Shown here: one piece after another, positions 15,720-24,660 of the stretch
How positions within the stretch are numbered: position 1 is the first letter of the stretch
How the letters are laid out: every line of letters begins with the position of its first letter
NCBI GenBank assembly: GCA_036496025.1
Contig: DASXLW010000080.1
Coordinates: 9,010 to 73,009 of the forward strand
Direction of reading: 5' to 3'
Source: PALSA-505 sp036496025
Lineage (GTDB): Bacteria > Actinomycetota > Actinomycetes > Streptosporangiales > Streptosporangiaceae
DNA length: 64,000 bases
Translations under genes and position numbers: made by a program
The notes under the pieces: generated by a model
Seen by the model: the letters and a program-made list of their open reading frames with translations, nothing else
What the model was told of the DNA's origin: nothing
Database searches by the model: none

Positions 15720-17540
15720 CTAGCCAATCTGCTCACGCCAGCGGTCGGTGATCGGCAGCCGGCGGTCGCGGCCGAAGTTCTTCTGCGTGATCTTGGGACC
15801 TGGCGGGTACTGGCGCCGCTTGTACTCCGCCGTGTCCACCAGCCTGATCACCCGCTGCACCAGCTCCGGGTCGTGGCCGGCGGCGATCAGCGCCGCCGCG
15901 CCCATGTCCTTCTCGACGTAATCGTCGAGCAGTGCGTCCAGCACCGCGTAGTCGGGCAGCGAGTCGGTGTCCAGCTGGCCTGGGGCCAGCTCGGCGCTGG
16001 GCGGCTTGGAGATCGAGTTTTCCGGGATCGGCGGCGTCTGACCGTCCTGCGCGGCCTGGGCGTTGCGCCACTTCGCCAGCTCCCAGACCAGCGTCTTGAG
16101 CACGTCCTTGATCGGCGCGAACCCGCCGGCCGAGTCGCCGTACAGGGTGGAATAGCCGGTGGCGATCTCGCTCTTGTTCCCGGTGGTCAGCACCAGGTGG
16201 CCCTCCTGGTTGGACAGCGTCATGAGGATCATGCCGCGGATCCGGGCCTGCAGGTTCTCCGCGGCCAGGCCGGTGAGGCCGTCGAGCTCGGAGTCGAAAG
16301 CGTCCACGATGGCGCGGACGGGCACCGTGCGGGCGTGCAGGCCCTGGCGCTTGGCCAGGTCCTCGGCGTCGCCGACCGAGTGCTCGGAGGAGTACTGGCT
16401 CGGCATCAGCACCACGTGTACCCGGTCGGGACCGATCGCGTCGGCCGCGATCGTCGCGGTCAGCGCCGAGTCGATGCCGCCGGACAGTCCGAGGATGACC
16501 GACCCGAAGCCGTTCTTGCGCACGTAGTCCGCCGTGCCGAGGACCAGCGCCGCGTAGACCTCGGCCAGGCCGCCGGGCGGGCCGTCCACGCATTTCGCCG
16601 CCCAGGTGCCCGGCTGCGGCGTGACCGGGCCGGCCTGGGGCCGTTCGGTATCCCGGGTTTCAACGGGCTCGAGCTCGAGACGCCGGATGGTGATCATGGT
16701 GCCGTCACCGGCGTCGGCGGGGGTATCACCGGGCCGCCGGGCCGGATCCGCGGTCGGCAGGTCCAGGTCGGTGACCAGTAGCTGTTCGCAGAACTGGGGA
16801 GCCTGCGCGACCGTGCGGCCGGCCGCGTCCACCACAAGAGAGCCGCCGTCGAAGACCAGCTCGTCCTGGCCGCCGAGCATGTTCGCATAGGCCAGCGCGG
16901 CGCCCGCCTCGCGGGCCCGGCGGGCGGAGAGCCGCTGCCTGACATACAGCTTGCCCCGCTCGTAGGGTGACGCGTTCGGCACCGCGAGCAGCGCCGCCCC
17001 CGCCGCGCAGGCGACCTGTACCGGCCCGCCGTCCTGCCAGAGGTCTTCGCAGATGGCGACGGCCACGTCCACCCGACCGCCGCCGGCCTGCATGCGGAAG
17101 ACGGGCAGCCGGTTGCCGGGGACGAAGTACCGGAACTCGTCGAATACGCCGTAGTTCGGCAGGTGGTGCTTGGCGGAGGTGACCTGGATCGCCCCGTCGT
17201 AGAGCAGTGCCGCGGCGTCCAGCGGGGCGCCGGACGGCAGGCCCACCCGCGGCGCCAGGTCGGCCCGCCGGTCGAGGTAGCCGGTCACCACGGCGATCCC
17301 ACCGAGGCCTTCGGCGGCCAGGCGCCGCGCGGTGGCGCGGACGGTGGCGATCGACGCGTCCACGAACGAGGCCCGCAGCGCGAGGTCCTCGACCGGGTAG
17401 CCGGTGATCATCATCTCCGGGAACACGACCAGGCCGGCGCCGGAGCCGGCGGCGCGCCTGGTCCACTCGACGACCAGGTCGGCGTTTCCCTCCAGGTCAC
17501 CAACGGTGGGATTTACCTGAGCGAGAGCGATCCGCAGCAT
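15720..17540 (-). CDS. nadE: Glutamine-dependent NAD+ synthetase
   Basis: This 606-residue bifunctional enzyme converts deamido-NAD to NAD+ using ammonia tunnelled from glutamine. The N-terminal CN-hydrolase glutaminase domain (residues 1 to about 270) shows the Glu-Lys-Cys triad in VVFPEMMITGYP, SAKHHLPNYG and AICEDLWQDGG. The C-terminal synthetase has the PP-loop LGLSGGIDSALTATIAADAIG at about residue 353, then TGNKSEIATGYSTLYGD and the final KRRQYPPGPKIT. The ATG at 17540 follows GGAGG by 7 bp. It is divergent from glnA2, with 127 bp between the starts. The length is slightly below the roughly 680 of mycobacterial NadE but like the shorter actinobacterial and Gram-negative form. Confidence 0.95.
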   Translation of the reverse strand: MLRIALAQVNPTVGDLEGNADLVVEWTRRAAGSGAGLVVFPEMMITGYPVEDLALRASFVDASIATVRATARRLAAEGLGGIAVVTGYLDRRADLAPRVGLPSGAPLDAAALLYDGAIQVTSAKHHLPNYGVFDEFRYFVPGNRLPVFRMQAGGGRVDVAVAICEDLWQDGGPVQVACAAGAALLAVPNASPYERGKLYVRQRLSARRAREAGAALAYANMLGGQDELVFDGGSLVVDAAGRTVAQAPQFCEQLLVTDLDLPTADPARRPGDTPADAGDGTMITIRRLELEPVETRDTERPQAGPVTPQPGTWAAKCVDGPPGGLAEVYAALVLGTADYVRKNGFGSVILGLSGGIDSALTATIAADAIGPDRVHVVLMPSQYSSEHSVGDAEDLAKRQGLHARTVPVRAIVDAFDSELDGLTGLAAENLQARIRGMILMTLSNQEGHLVLTTGNKSEIATGYSTLYGDSAGGFAPIKDVLKTLVWELAKWRNAQAAQDGQTPPIPENSISKPPSAELAPGQLDTDSLPDYAVLDALLDDYVEKDMGAAALIAAGHDPELVQRVIRLVDTAEYKRRQYPPGPKITQKNFGRDRRLPITDRWREQIG

Positions 17541-17667
17541 AGGCACGCCTCCAGCGTATTGCGGGCGGGCGGCCGCCATCGCGGCGCGTAACCTGCCGGA
17601 AACACCGGCCGGGCAGACTAGGTGGCCCAGAGCAGCTAGCGGTGCGTCGGACTCGAAGGTGAAGGCC

Positions 17668-19029
17668 GTGGACAGGCAAGAGGAATTCGTGCTCCGCACG
17701 CTCGATGAGCGCGACATCCGGTTCGTCCGGCTGTGGTTCACCGACGTGCTCGGCTACCTGAAGTCGGTCGCGGTCGCGCCGGCTGAGCTCGAAGGAGCAT
17801 TCGCGGAGGGAATCGGCTTCGACGGGTCGGCGATCGAAGGGTTCGCCCGGGTCTACGAGGCGGACATGATCGCCAAGCCGGATCCCGCGACCTTCCAGCT
17901 GCTGCCGTGGCAGGGGGAGTCGCTGGGCACCGGCCGCATGTTCTGCGACATCCTGATGCCGGACGGATCGCCGTCCTACGCCGACCCACGGTGGGTCCTC
18001 AAGCGCGCGCTCGGCCGGGCGTCCGATCTCGGATTCACCTTCTACACCCACCCGGAGATCGAGTTCTTCCTGCTCAAGGAGAAGCCCGAGCCGGGGACGA
18101 AGCCGCAGCCGATCGACTCCGGCGGCTACTTCGACCACACCCCGCACATCATCGCCCACGACTTCCGGCGCACCGCGATCTCGATGCTGGAGTCGATGGG
18201 CATCTCGGTGGAGTACAGCCACCACGAGGGAGCGCCGGGCCAGCAGGAGATCGACCTGCGCTACGCGGACGCGCTCACCACGGCGGACAACATCATGTCG
18301 TTCCGGCTGGTGATGAAGGAGGTGGCGATCGAGCAGGGCGTGCACGCCTCGTTCATGCCCAAGCCGTTCACCGACCATCCCGGCTCGGGCATGCACACGC
18401 ACATGTCGCTGTTCGAGGGCGACCGGAACGCCTTCTACGAACCCGGCGCCGAGTTCCAGCTGTCCAAGCTGGGCCGCTGCTTCATCGCCGGGCTGCTCAG
18501 GCACGCCGCCGAGATCACCGCGGTGTGCAACCAGTGGGTGAACTCCTACAAGCGGCTCTGGGGGGAGGCCGCGGCGACCGCGGGCGCGGGCGGCGAGGCG
18601 CCGGCCTACATCTGCTGGGGGCACAACAACCGCTCAGCGCTGGTCCGGGTGCCGATGTACAAGCCGCAGAAGGCCAACGCCACCCGGGTCGAGTTCCGCT
18701 CGCTGGATTCGGCGTGCAATCCCTACCTGGCGTACGCGCTGATTCTCGCGGCGGGCCTGAAGGGCATCGAGAACGACTACGAGCTGCCGGAAGGCGCCGA
18801 GGACGACGTGTGGGCGCTCACCCCGGCCGAGCGGCGCGCGCTCGGCATCGGCCCGCTACCGCAGAGCCTGGACGAGGCGATCAACGCCATGGAGCACAGC
18901 GAGCTGGCTGCCGAGACGCTGGGCGAGCACGTCTTCGACTTCTTCCTGCGGAACAAGCGGGCCGAATGGCACGAGTACCGGCGCCAGGTCACCCAGTACG
19001 AGCTGGACCGCTACCTGCCCGTGCTGTAG
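17668..19029 (+). CDS. glnA2: Glutamine synthetase-like GlnA2 (probable gamma-glutamylpolyamine synthetase)
   Basis: A 453-residue type I glutamine synthetase-family enzyme. The beta-grasp start is DRQEEFVLRTLDERDIRFVRLWFTD. Active-site elements are GFDGSAIEGFARV, PEIEFFLL (metal Glu), GMHTHMSLFE (His of the ATP site) and VEFRSLDSACNPYLAYA. The sequence resembles Streptomyces GlnA2, reported to glutamylate polyamines rather than make glutamine. Aligning DDVWALTPAE with KNLYDLPPEE of classical GlnA puts Trp at the adenylylated Tyr, so covalent control by GlnE is not expected. GTG 17668 was chosen because the family starts at MDKQ/MDRQ; an in-frame GTG at 17659 is possible. It is divergent from nadE. 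Confidence 0.93.
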   Translation: MDRQEEFVLRTLDERDIRFVRLWFTDVLGYLKSVAVAPAELEGAFAEGIGFDGSAIEGFARVYEADMIAKPDPATFQLLPWQGESLGTGRMFCDILMPDGSPSYADPRWVLKRALGRASDLGFTFYTHPEIEFFLLKEKPEPGTKPQPIDSGGYFDHTPHIIAHDFRRTAISMLESMGISVEYSHHEGAPGQQEIDLRYADALTTADNIMSFRLVMKEVAIEQGVHASFMPKPFTDHPGSGMHTHMSLFEGDRNAFYEPGAEFQLSKLGRCFIAGLLRHAAEITAVCNQWVNSYKRLWGEAAATAGAGGEAPAYICWGHNNRSALVRVPMYKPQKANATRVEFRSLDSACNPYLAYALILAAGLKGIENDYELPEGAEDDVWALTPAERRALGIGPLPQSLDEAINAMEHSELAAETLGEHVFDFFLRNKRAEWHEYRRQVTQYELDRYLPVL

Positions 19030-19038
19030 AGCCGGCGA

Positions 19039-19068
19039 GCCGCCCGGCGGCGCACCCCGGCGGGCGGC
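19039..19068 (+). terminator. GC-rich hairpin after glnA2
   Basis: GCCGCCC at 19039-19045 and GGGCGGC at 19062-19068 form a 7-bp stem, 9 bp after the glnA2 stop codon. It has no U tract. The inner GC-rich segment may extend the pairing. It is a plausible intrinsic or Rho-assisted end for the glnA2 transcript. Confidence 0.45.
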
Positions 19069-19132
19069 GAGCTAGGGTCGAGGCGACCCGTGACCCGGCA
19101 CGGGAAACCGTCATCAACCTGTGGGACCGTCC

Positions 19133-19672
19133 ATGAACACCTATGACTTCACCGTCAAGACCGCCGACGGCGGCACCCAGGACCTGCGTGACTACGCCGG
19201 CCAGGTGCTACTGATCGTCAACGTGGCCAGCGAGTGCGGCTTCACCCCGCAGTATGCGGGCCTGGAGGCGCTGTATCGCGACCGCAAGGACCGCGGCCTG
19301 CAGATCCTCGGCTTCCCGAGCAACCAGTTCGGGGCGCAGGAGCCGGGCAGCGATGCCGACATCCAGCAGTTCTGCACCGCGACCTACGATGTCACGTTCC
19401 CGGTGTTCGGCAAGATCGAGGTGAACGGCCCCGGCGCTGACCCGCTGTATGCCTACCTGCGCGCCCAGGCGCCCGGAGACTTCGGCCCGGCCGCCGGCAT
19501 GCTGTACGACCACGTGCGCGACACCCGGCCCGAAGCGATCGGTACCGACGAGATCAAGTGGAACTTCACCAAGTTCGTCGTCGACCGGACCGGGCAGGTC
19601 ACCGGGCGCTACGAGTCCACGGTTACCCCTGAGGATCTGCGTCCCGATCTGGACGCCCTGCTCGCCGCCTGA
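19133..19672 (+). CDS. Glutathione peroxidase-family thiol peroxidase
   Basis: A 179-residue cytosolic peroxidase. The peroxidatic Cys is in NVASECGFTPQY (not selenocysteine), the Gln site is FPSNQFGAQEPG and the Trp/Asn site is IKWNFTKFVVD, giving the full tetrad. The second Cys in FCTATYD is where resolving Cys residues occur in thioredoxin-dependent members, so thioredoxin rather than glutathione is the likely reductant; actinomycetes lack glutathione. ATG 19133 begins MNTYDFTVKTADG; a GTG four codons earlier is open. It lies downstream of the glnA2 hairpin and 145 bp before hrpA. Confidence 0.93.
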   Translation: MNTYDFTVKTADGGTQDLRDYAGQVLLIVNVASECGFTPQYAGLEALYRDRKDRGLQILGFPSNQFGAQEPGSDADIQQFCTATYDVTFPVFGKIEVNGPGADPLYAYLRAQAPGDFGPAAGMLYDHVRDTRPEAIGTDEIKWNFTKFVVDRTGQVTGRYESTVTPEDLRPDLDALLAA

Positions 19673-19817
19673 ACCGTCGGCGCTGCCGCCCACGCCGGGG
19701 TCAGCCTGGGCTGGCGAGCGGTCAGGAGGCAGGCCGGGCGCGGAAGGACGAGGGCGGGAAAAGCGTTAGATCTCGAGGACCTTCTCCGGCCATCCTGGCC
19801 GTGTTCTTAGTGCCGCT

Positions 19818-22800
19818 GTGGAGACCGCAACCTTGACCCCCTCGCTTTCCGCGCTGCGAGAGCGCCTGCCTGCGCTCATGCCGCTCGATCAGCGCAGGCT
19901 CGGCCGCCGCGCCGACCGCGCGGCGGCGCTGCGCGATGCCGCTGCCCGGCAGCGCGCGCTCGCCGGGATCGAGACCGAGCTGGAAGCGGCGGCGGCCCGG
20001 GTGGAAAAGCGCCGCCAGGCCGTGCCCGTCATTAGCTATCCCGCCGAGCTGCCGGTCAGCCAGCGCAAGGACGAGATCGCGGCGGCTATCCGTGACCATC
20101 AGGTAGTGATCATCGCGGGCGAGACCGGCTCCGGCAAGACCACGCAGCTGCCCAAGATCTGCCTCGAACTCGGCCGCGGCATAACCGGCCAGATCGGCCA
20201 CACACAGCCCCGGCGGATCGCCGCGCGCACCGTGGCGGACCGGATCGCCGCCGAGCTCGGCACCGAACTCGGCGGGGCGGTCGGGTACAAGGTGAGGTTC
20301 ACCGACACGTCCAGCGACAGCACGCTGATCAAGGTGATGACCGACGGGATCCTGCTGACCGAGCTGCAGCGCGACCGGGAGCTGCTGCGCTACGACACCC
20401 TCATCATCGACGAGGCGCACGAGCGCAGCCTCAACATCGACTTCATCCTCGGCTACCTGAAGCGGCTGCTGCCGAGCCGGCCCGACCTCAAGGTCATCGT
20501 CACCTCCGCCACCATCGACCCCGGGCGGTTCAGCCAGCACTTCTGGGATGCGCCGGTGATCGAGGTGTCCGGGCGCACCTACCCGGTCGAGGTGCGCTAC
20601 CGGCCGCTCGCCGACCCGGACCACCCCGATCGCGAGCCCAGGGACCAGGTACAGGGCATCGGCGACGCGGTGGACGAGCTCACCGCCGAGGGCCAGGGCG
20701 ACATCCTGGTCTTCCTGTCCGGCGAGCGGGAGATCAGGGACACGGCCGAGGCCCTGGGCGGCCGGCCGAACCTGGAGGTGCTGCCGCTGTACGCCCGGCT
20801 GTCGGCCGCCGAGCAGCACCGGATCTTCGACCCGCACCAAGGCCGGCGGGTGGTGCTGGCCACCAACGTCGCGGAGACCTCACTGACCGTTCCCGGCGTC
20901 AGGTACGTGATCGACGCGGGTACCGCGCGGATCTCCCGGTACGGCCAGCGGGCCAAGGTTCAGCGGCTGCCGATCGAGCGGATCTCGCAAGCCTCAGCCG
21001 ACCAGCGCAAGGGCCGGTGCGGGCGCACCGCCGACGGCATCTGCATCCGGCTCTACAGCGAGGAGGACTTCGCCTCGCGCCCGCCCTTCACCGACCCGGA
21101 GATCCTGCGGACGAGCCTGGCCTCGGTCATCTTGCAGATGGCGGCGCTCGGCCTCGGGGAGATCGGCGACCTCCCGTTCATCGACCCGCCGGAATCGCGC
21201 AACGTCGCCGACGGCGTCCGGCTGCTCGAAGAACTCGGTGCGCTCGCGCCGGGTCGCGGTGCGTCCCGGCTCACCGACGTGGGGCGGAAGCTGGCCCGGC
21301 TGCCGCTGGACCCCCGGCTGGGCCGGATGATCCTGGAGGCCGGCCGGCAGGGCTGTGCCAGCGAGGTGCTGATCATCACGGCGGCGCTGTCCATCCAGGA
21401 TCCCCGGGAGCGGCCCGCGGACGCCCGCGAGGCGGCCGACGCCATGCACGCGCGGTTCTCCGAACCGGGATCCGATTTCCTCTCCCTGCTCACCCTCTGG
21501 GATTACCTGCGTGACCGGCAGCGTGAGCTGTCCGGGTCCGCGTTCCGGCGCCTGTGCCGCCGCGAGTACCTGCACTACCTGCGGGTGCGGGAATGGCAGG
21601 ACGTGCACGGCCAGCTCCGCCAGGCGGCGCGCGACGTCGGCATCACCGCCGGGCCGGGGCGGACGGCGCGCGCGCCGGCGGGGGAGCAGCCGGGGCAGAG
21701 GAAGAAGAAGGCGCCTAACGGTGGTGGCCCGGACGCCGCGGCCGCGCGCCCGCGGCGCGGCGAGGCCAAGCCGGAGGGCCGCGTCCCTGGGGAGATCGCG
21801 GACCGGGTGCACATCTCGCTGCTGTCCGGCCTGCTGTCGCACATGGGGATGCAGGACACCCAGCGGCCGCAGGGAAAACGCCGGGGTCCGGCCGAGTTCG
21901 CGGGCGCCCGGGGCACCCGCTTTGCCCTCTTTCCCGACTCGTCGCTGGCCAGGAAGCCACCGCAGTGGGTCATGGCGGCGGAGCTGGTCGAGACCTCCCG
22001 CCTGTGGGGCAGGACCGCTGCCGCGATCAAGCCCGAGTGGGCCGAGCCGCTGGCGGCGCACCTGGCCAGACGCAGCTACAGCGAACCGCGCTGGGACGCC
22101 AGGCGGGGCGCGGCGATGGCCACCGAGAAGGTCAGCCTGTACGGGCTGCCGATCGTGGCGGCGCGGCCGGTCGGCTACGCGACCATCGACGCGGCGGGCG
22201 CCCGGGAGCTGTTCATCCAGCACGCCCTGGTGGAGGGGGACTGGCAGACCCACCACGGGTTCTTCCACCGCAACCGGGAACTGCTGGACGACGCCGCGGA
22301 TCTGGAGCGCCGGGCCAGGCGGCGCGGCATCGTGGTCGATGACGCCGCCCTGTTCGACTTCTACGACCACCGGATCCCCGCCGACGTGACGTCGGCGCGG
22401 CATTTCGACGCGTGGTGGAAGAAGGCCCGGGCCAGCGAGCCCGAGCTGCTCACCTTCTCCGCCGATGACCTCGTCGGACCTGCCGTCGAGGAGATCCGCC
22501 CGGCCGACTACCCCGATGCCTGGGGCGGGCTCCCGCTGTCGTACGAGTTCGCCCCCGGCGAGCCCGACGACGGGGTGACCGCGGATGTCCCGCTGGCCCT
22601 GCTCAACCAGGTCAGCGGCGACGAGCTCGGCTGGCAGGTGCCCGGATTGCGCGAGGAACTGGTGACCGAGCTGATCCGGTCGCTGCCCAAGCCGCTGCGC
22701 ACCGCCTTCGTGCCCGTCCCTGACACCGCCCGCACCGTCCTGGCCCGGCTGGGATCGGTGCACGGGGATCTGCTGGACGCGCTGGCGGCCGAGCTCGGCC

Positions 22801-23834
22801 GGATCGGCGGGGTGAAGATCCCGCGGGACGCGTGGGACCCGTCGCGGCTGCCCGCGCACCTGAGGATGACGTTCCGCGTGCTCGACGGCGACCGGGTGCT
22901 CGCCAGTGGCAAGGATCTGGCCGCGCTGCGGCGGCAACTACGGCCGCGGCTGGAGGCGGCGCTATCGGACGCGGCCGGCGATATCACCCGCGCCGGTCTG
23001 ACCGACTGGACGCTCGGCGCCCTGCCCAGGGTCTTCAGGCACGGGCAGGTCCGCGCCTACCCGGCGCTGGCCGACGCCGGAAGCGCGGTCGATGTCCGGC
23101 TGTTTCCGACCGAAGCCGAGGCCAGCGAAGCGATGCTGCGGGGCACGCGCCGGCTGCTGCTGCTCCGGGTGCCCTCGGGTGTCCGGTCCATCGCCGGGCG
23201 GCTGCCGCCCCAGGCCAAGCTGGCTATGAGCTCGCACCCGTACCCAAGCGCGGCCGCCCTGCTCGACGACTGCGCGGCCTGCGCGGCCGACGCCGTGATC
23301 GCCGAGTCCGGCGGCCCGGCGTGGGATGCCGCGGGGTTCGCGCGCCTGGTGGATGCGGCGCGGTCATCGCTCGCCGTCATCACGGCCGAGGTGGTCGAGA
23401 TCGTCGCGCGGGTTCTCGCGGAGGCGCACGAGGTCCGGACGAGGCTGGCGCAGGCCGGCGGCCCGGCCGCGGCGCTCGACGACATGCGCGCCCAGTTCTC
23501 CGCGCTGATCTACCCCGGGTTCGTCGCCGAAACCGGGCTGCGGCGGCTGCCCGACCTCGTCCGTTACCTGAGGGCCATCATCCGCAGGCTGGACAAGATG
23601 GCGGAGTCGGTGGCGCGCGACGCAGAACGGATGGCGGTCGTGCACCGGGTCACGGACGCTTACCAGCAGGCGCTGCGCGAGCTCGGCGAGCCGGCCCGGT
23701 CCGGCGACGACGCGGCCGCGATCCGCTGGATGATCGAGGAGCTGCGGGTCAGTCTGTTCGCCCAGACACTGGGCACCCCGGAGCCGGTGTCGGAGAAGAG
23801 GATCCGGGCCGCCCTGGACCGGCTGGCCGCCTGA
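19818..23834 (+). CDS. hrpA: ATP-dependent RNA helicase HrpA
   Basis: A 1338-residue DEAH-box helicase. Motifs in order are IIAGETGSGKTTQLPKI (Walker A, about residue 100), IIDEAHERSLNIDF (DEAH, about 197), VTSATIDP, NVAETSLTVPGVRYVIDAG and the Q-R-K-G-R-C-G-R arginine-finger motif. HA2 and OB regions follow, then the long DUF3418 C-terminal domain that separates HrpA from HrpB. Between about residues 612 and 665 is a low-complexity insert rich in Gly, Ala, Lys and Arg (GEQPGQRKKKAPNGG) that interrupts the post-OB region. The protein unwinds RNA; in E. coli it is linked to mRNA processing and to ribosomes stalled on mRNA. The start is GTG 19818. Confidence 0.95.
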   Translation: METATLTPSLSALRERLPALMPLDQRRLGRRADRAAALRDAAARQRALAGIETELEAAAARVEKRRQAVPVISYPAELPVSQRKDEIAAAIRDHQVVIIAGETGSGKTTQLPKICLELGRGITGQIGHTQPRRIAARTVADRIAAELGTELGGAVGYKVRFTDTSSDSTLIKVMTDGILLTELQRDRELLRYDTLIIDEAHERSLNIDFILGYLKRLLPSRPDLKVIVTSATIDPGRFSQHFWDAPVIEVSGRTYPVEVRYRPLADPDHPDREPRDQVQGIGDAVDELTAEGQGDILVFLSGEREIRDTAEALGGRPNLEVLPLYARLSAAEQHRIFDPHQGRRVVLATNVAETSLTVPGVRYVIDAGTARISRYGQRAKVQRLPIERISQASADQRKGRCGRTADGICIRLYSEEDFASRPPFTDPEILRTSLASVILQMAALGLGEIGDLPFIDPPESRNVADGVRLLEELGALAPGRGASRLTDVGRKLARLPLDPRLGRMILEAGRQGCASEVLIITAALSIQDPRERPADAREAADAMHARFSEPGSDFLSLLTLWDYLRDRQRELSGSAFRRLCRREYLHYLRVREWQDVHGQLRQAARDVGITAGPGRTARAPAGEQPGQRKKKAPNGGGPDAAAARPRRGEAKPEGRVPGEIADRVHISLLSGLLSHMGMQDTQRPQGKRRGPAEFAGARGTRFALFPDSSLARKPPQWVMAAELVETSRLWGRTAAAIKPEWAEPLAAHLARRSYSEPRWDARRGAAMATEKVSLYGLPIVAARPVGYATIDAAGARELFIQHALVEGDWQTHHGFFHRNRELLDDAADLERRARRRGIVVDDAALFDFYDHRIPADVTSARHFDAWWKKARASEPELLTFSADDLVGPAVEEIRPADYPDAWGGLPLSYEFAPGEPDDGVTADVPLALLNQVSGDELGWQVPGLREELVTELIRSLPKPLRTAFVPVPDTARTVLARLGSVHGDLLDALAAELGRIGGVKIPRDAWDPSRLPAHLRMTFRVLDGDRVLASGKDLAALRRQLRPRLEAALSDAAGDITRAGLTDWTLGALPRVFRHGQVRAYPALADAGSAVDVRLFPTEAEASEAMLRGTRRLLLLRVPSGVRSIAGRLPPQAKLAMSSHPYPSAAALLDDCAACAADAVIAESGGPAWDAAGFARLVDAARSSLAVITAEVVEIVARVLAEAHEVRTRLAQAGGPAAALDDMRAQFSALIYPGFVAETGLRRLPDLVRYLRAIIRRLDKMAESVARDAERMAVVHRVTDAYQQALRELGEPARSGDDAAAIRWMIEELRVSLFAQTLGTPEPVSEKRIRAALDRLAA

Positions 23835-23839
23835 CCGGG

Positions 23840-24490
23840 TTAAGGCTGGGGTGCGTCCGGCCCGGGCCGCGTTCCGTCGGTGGTCCCGTCAGCGGTGCCG
23901 CCAGTGGTCCCGGCGGCGGTGCCGCCAGTGGTCCCGGGGGCGGTCGCGTCGGCGGTGCCGTCAGCGGTCCCGGCGGCGGTGCCGTCAGCGGTCCCGGCGG
24001 CGGTCGCGTCGGCGGTGCCGCCAGTGGTCCCGGCGGGAACCAGGCGGATCACCGGCAGCGAGCGGTCGGTCTTGGTCTGGTACTTCGCGTATCGGGGCTG
24101 GGCGCTGGTGATCCGCTGCCAGGCCTCCTCGCGGCGCGGGCCGTCGAGCTGCTCGGGTGTCACCTGGAGCTTGCGGTCAGGAAGCTCGATCCACACCTGG
24201 TCCGGGTGCGCGGCCATGTTCAGGTACCAGGCCGGGTTCTTGGCCGTGCCGCCGGCCGACGCGACGATCAGCCACGCGTCGTCGCCGTCGGCGAACCATG
24301 ACACCGCGTTTTCGTGCTGCTGCCCGGACTTGCGCCCGGTCGTGGTGAGGAAGAGCAGGTCCATCCCCTGGAACTTGTAGCCCGAGCGGCGGTGCCGGTT
24401 GCCCGCTATGCGGTACACCCACTTGGCGATCGGACTGGACGCGCCCGGCATCCGCACTCCCTTGGTGCCGGCGGGGGTATCTAGGCTCAT
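23840..24490 (-). CDS. Ddn-like F420H2-dependent reductase with Thr/Gly/Ala repeat tail
   Basis: A 216-residue protein. The first 150 residues form the split beta-barrel of the deazaflavin-dependent nitroreductase (PF04075) family: YKFQGMDLLFLTTTGRKSGQ, then AWLIVASAGGTAKNPAWYLNM and VTPEQLDGPRREEAWQRIT, and YAKYQTKTDRSLPVIRLVP. This family uses reduced F420 to reduce quinones or nitro compounds. The last 65 residues are a repeated tail of GTADGTAAGT type that is not part of the family. ATG 24490 lies 6 bp after GAGGAGG; ATG 24493 is an alternative. It converges on hrpA, with a 5-bp gap. Confidence 0.88.
   Translation of the reverse strand: MSLDTPAGTKGVRMPGASSPIAKWVYRIAGNRHRRSGYKFQGMDLLFLTTTGRKSGQQHENAVSWFADGDDAWLIVASAGGTAKNPAWYLNMAAHPDQVWIELPDRKLQVTPEQLDGPRREEAWQRITSAQPRYAKYQTKTDRSLPVIRLVPAGTTGGTADATAAGTADGTAAGTADGTADATAPGTTGGTAAGTTGGTADGTTDGTRPGPDAPQP
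23876..24036. repeat. 12/24-bp degenerate repeats coding the reductase tail
   Basis: Degenerate tandem units such as GCGGTGCCGCCAGTGGTCCC recur through this stretch with a 12-bp period. They stay in frame with the Ddn-like gene and encode its Thr-Gly-Ala-Asp tail. The number of units differs between nearby sub-blocks, as expected of slippage. Confidence 0.7.
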
Positions 24491-24660
24491 CATCGGCCTC
24501 CTCATGCTGTTTAACAGCGGCCGGGTCACGGGGTGTTACTGGCCCGGCCCTTCCAGCGTAGTCACCGTCATCCTGGCCCGCCCGCTGGCCCGTGATCCGT
24601 TAACGGGGAGCATTGGCAGCGCTATCACGCGCCTGATGTTTCCCCCTCTCGGCTGCGCCC

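Noticed and set aside
24597..24606. Perfect 10-bp palindrome CCGTTAACGG upstream of the Ddn-like gene
   Set aside because: About 60 perfect 10-bp palindromes are expected by chance in 64 kb, and nothing else marks this one as an operator.
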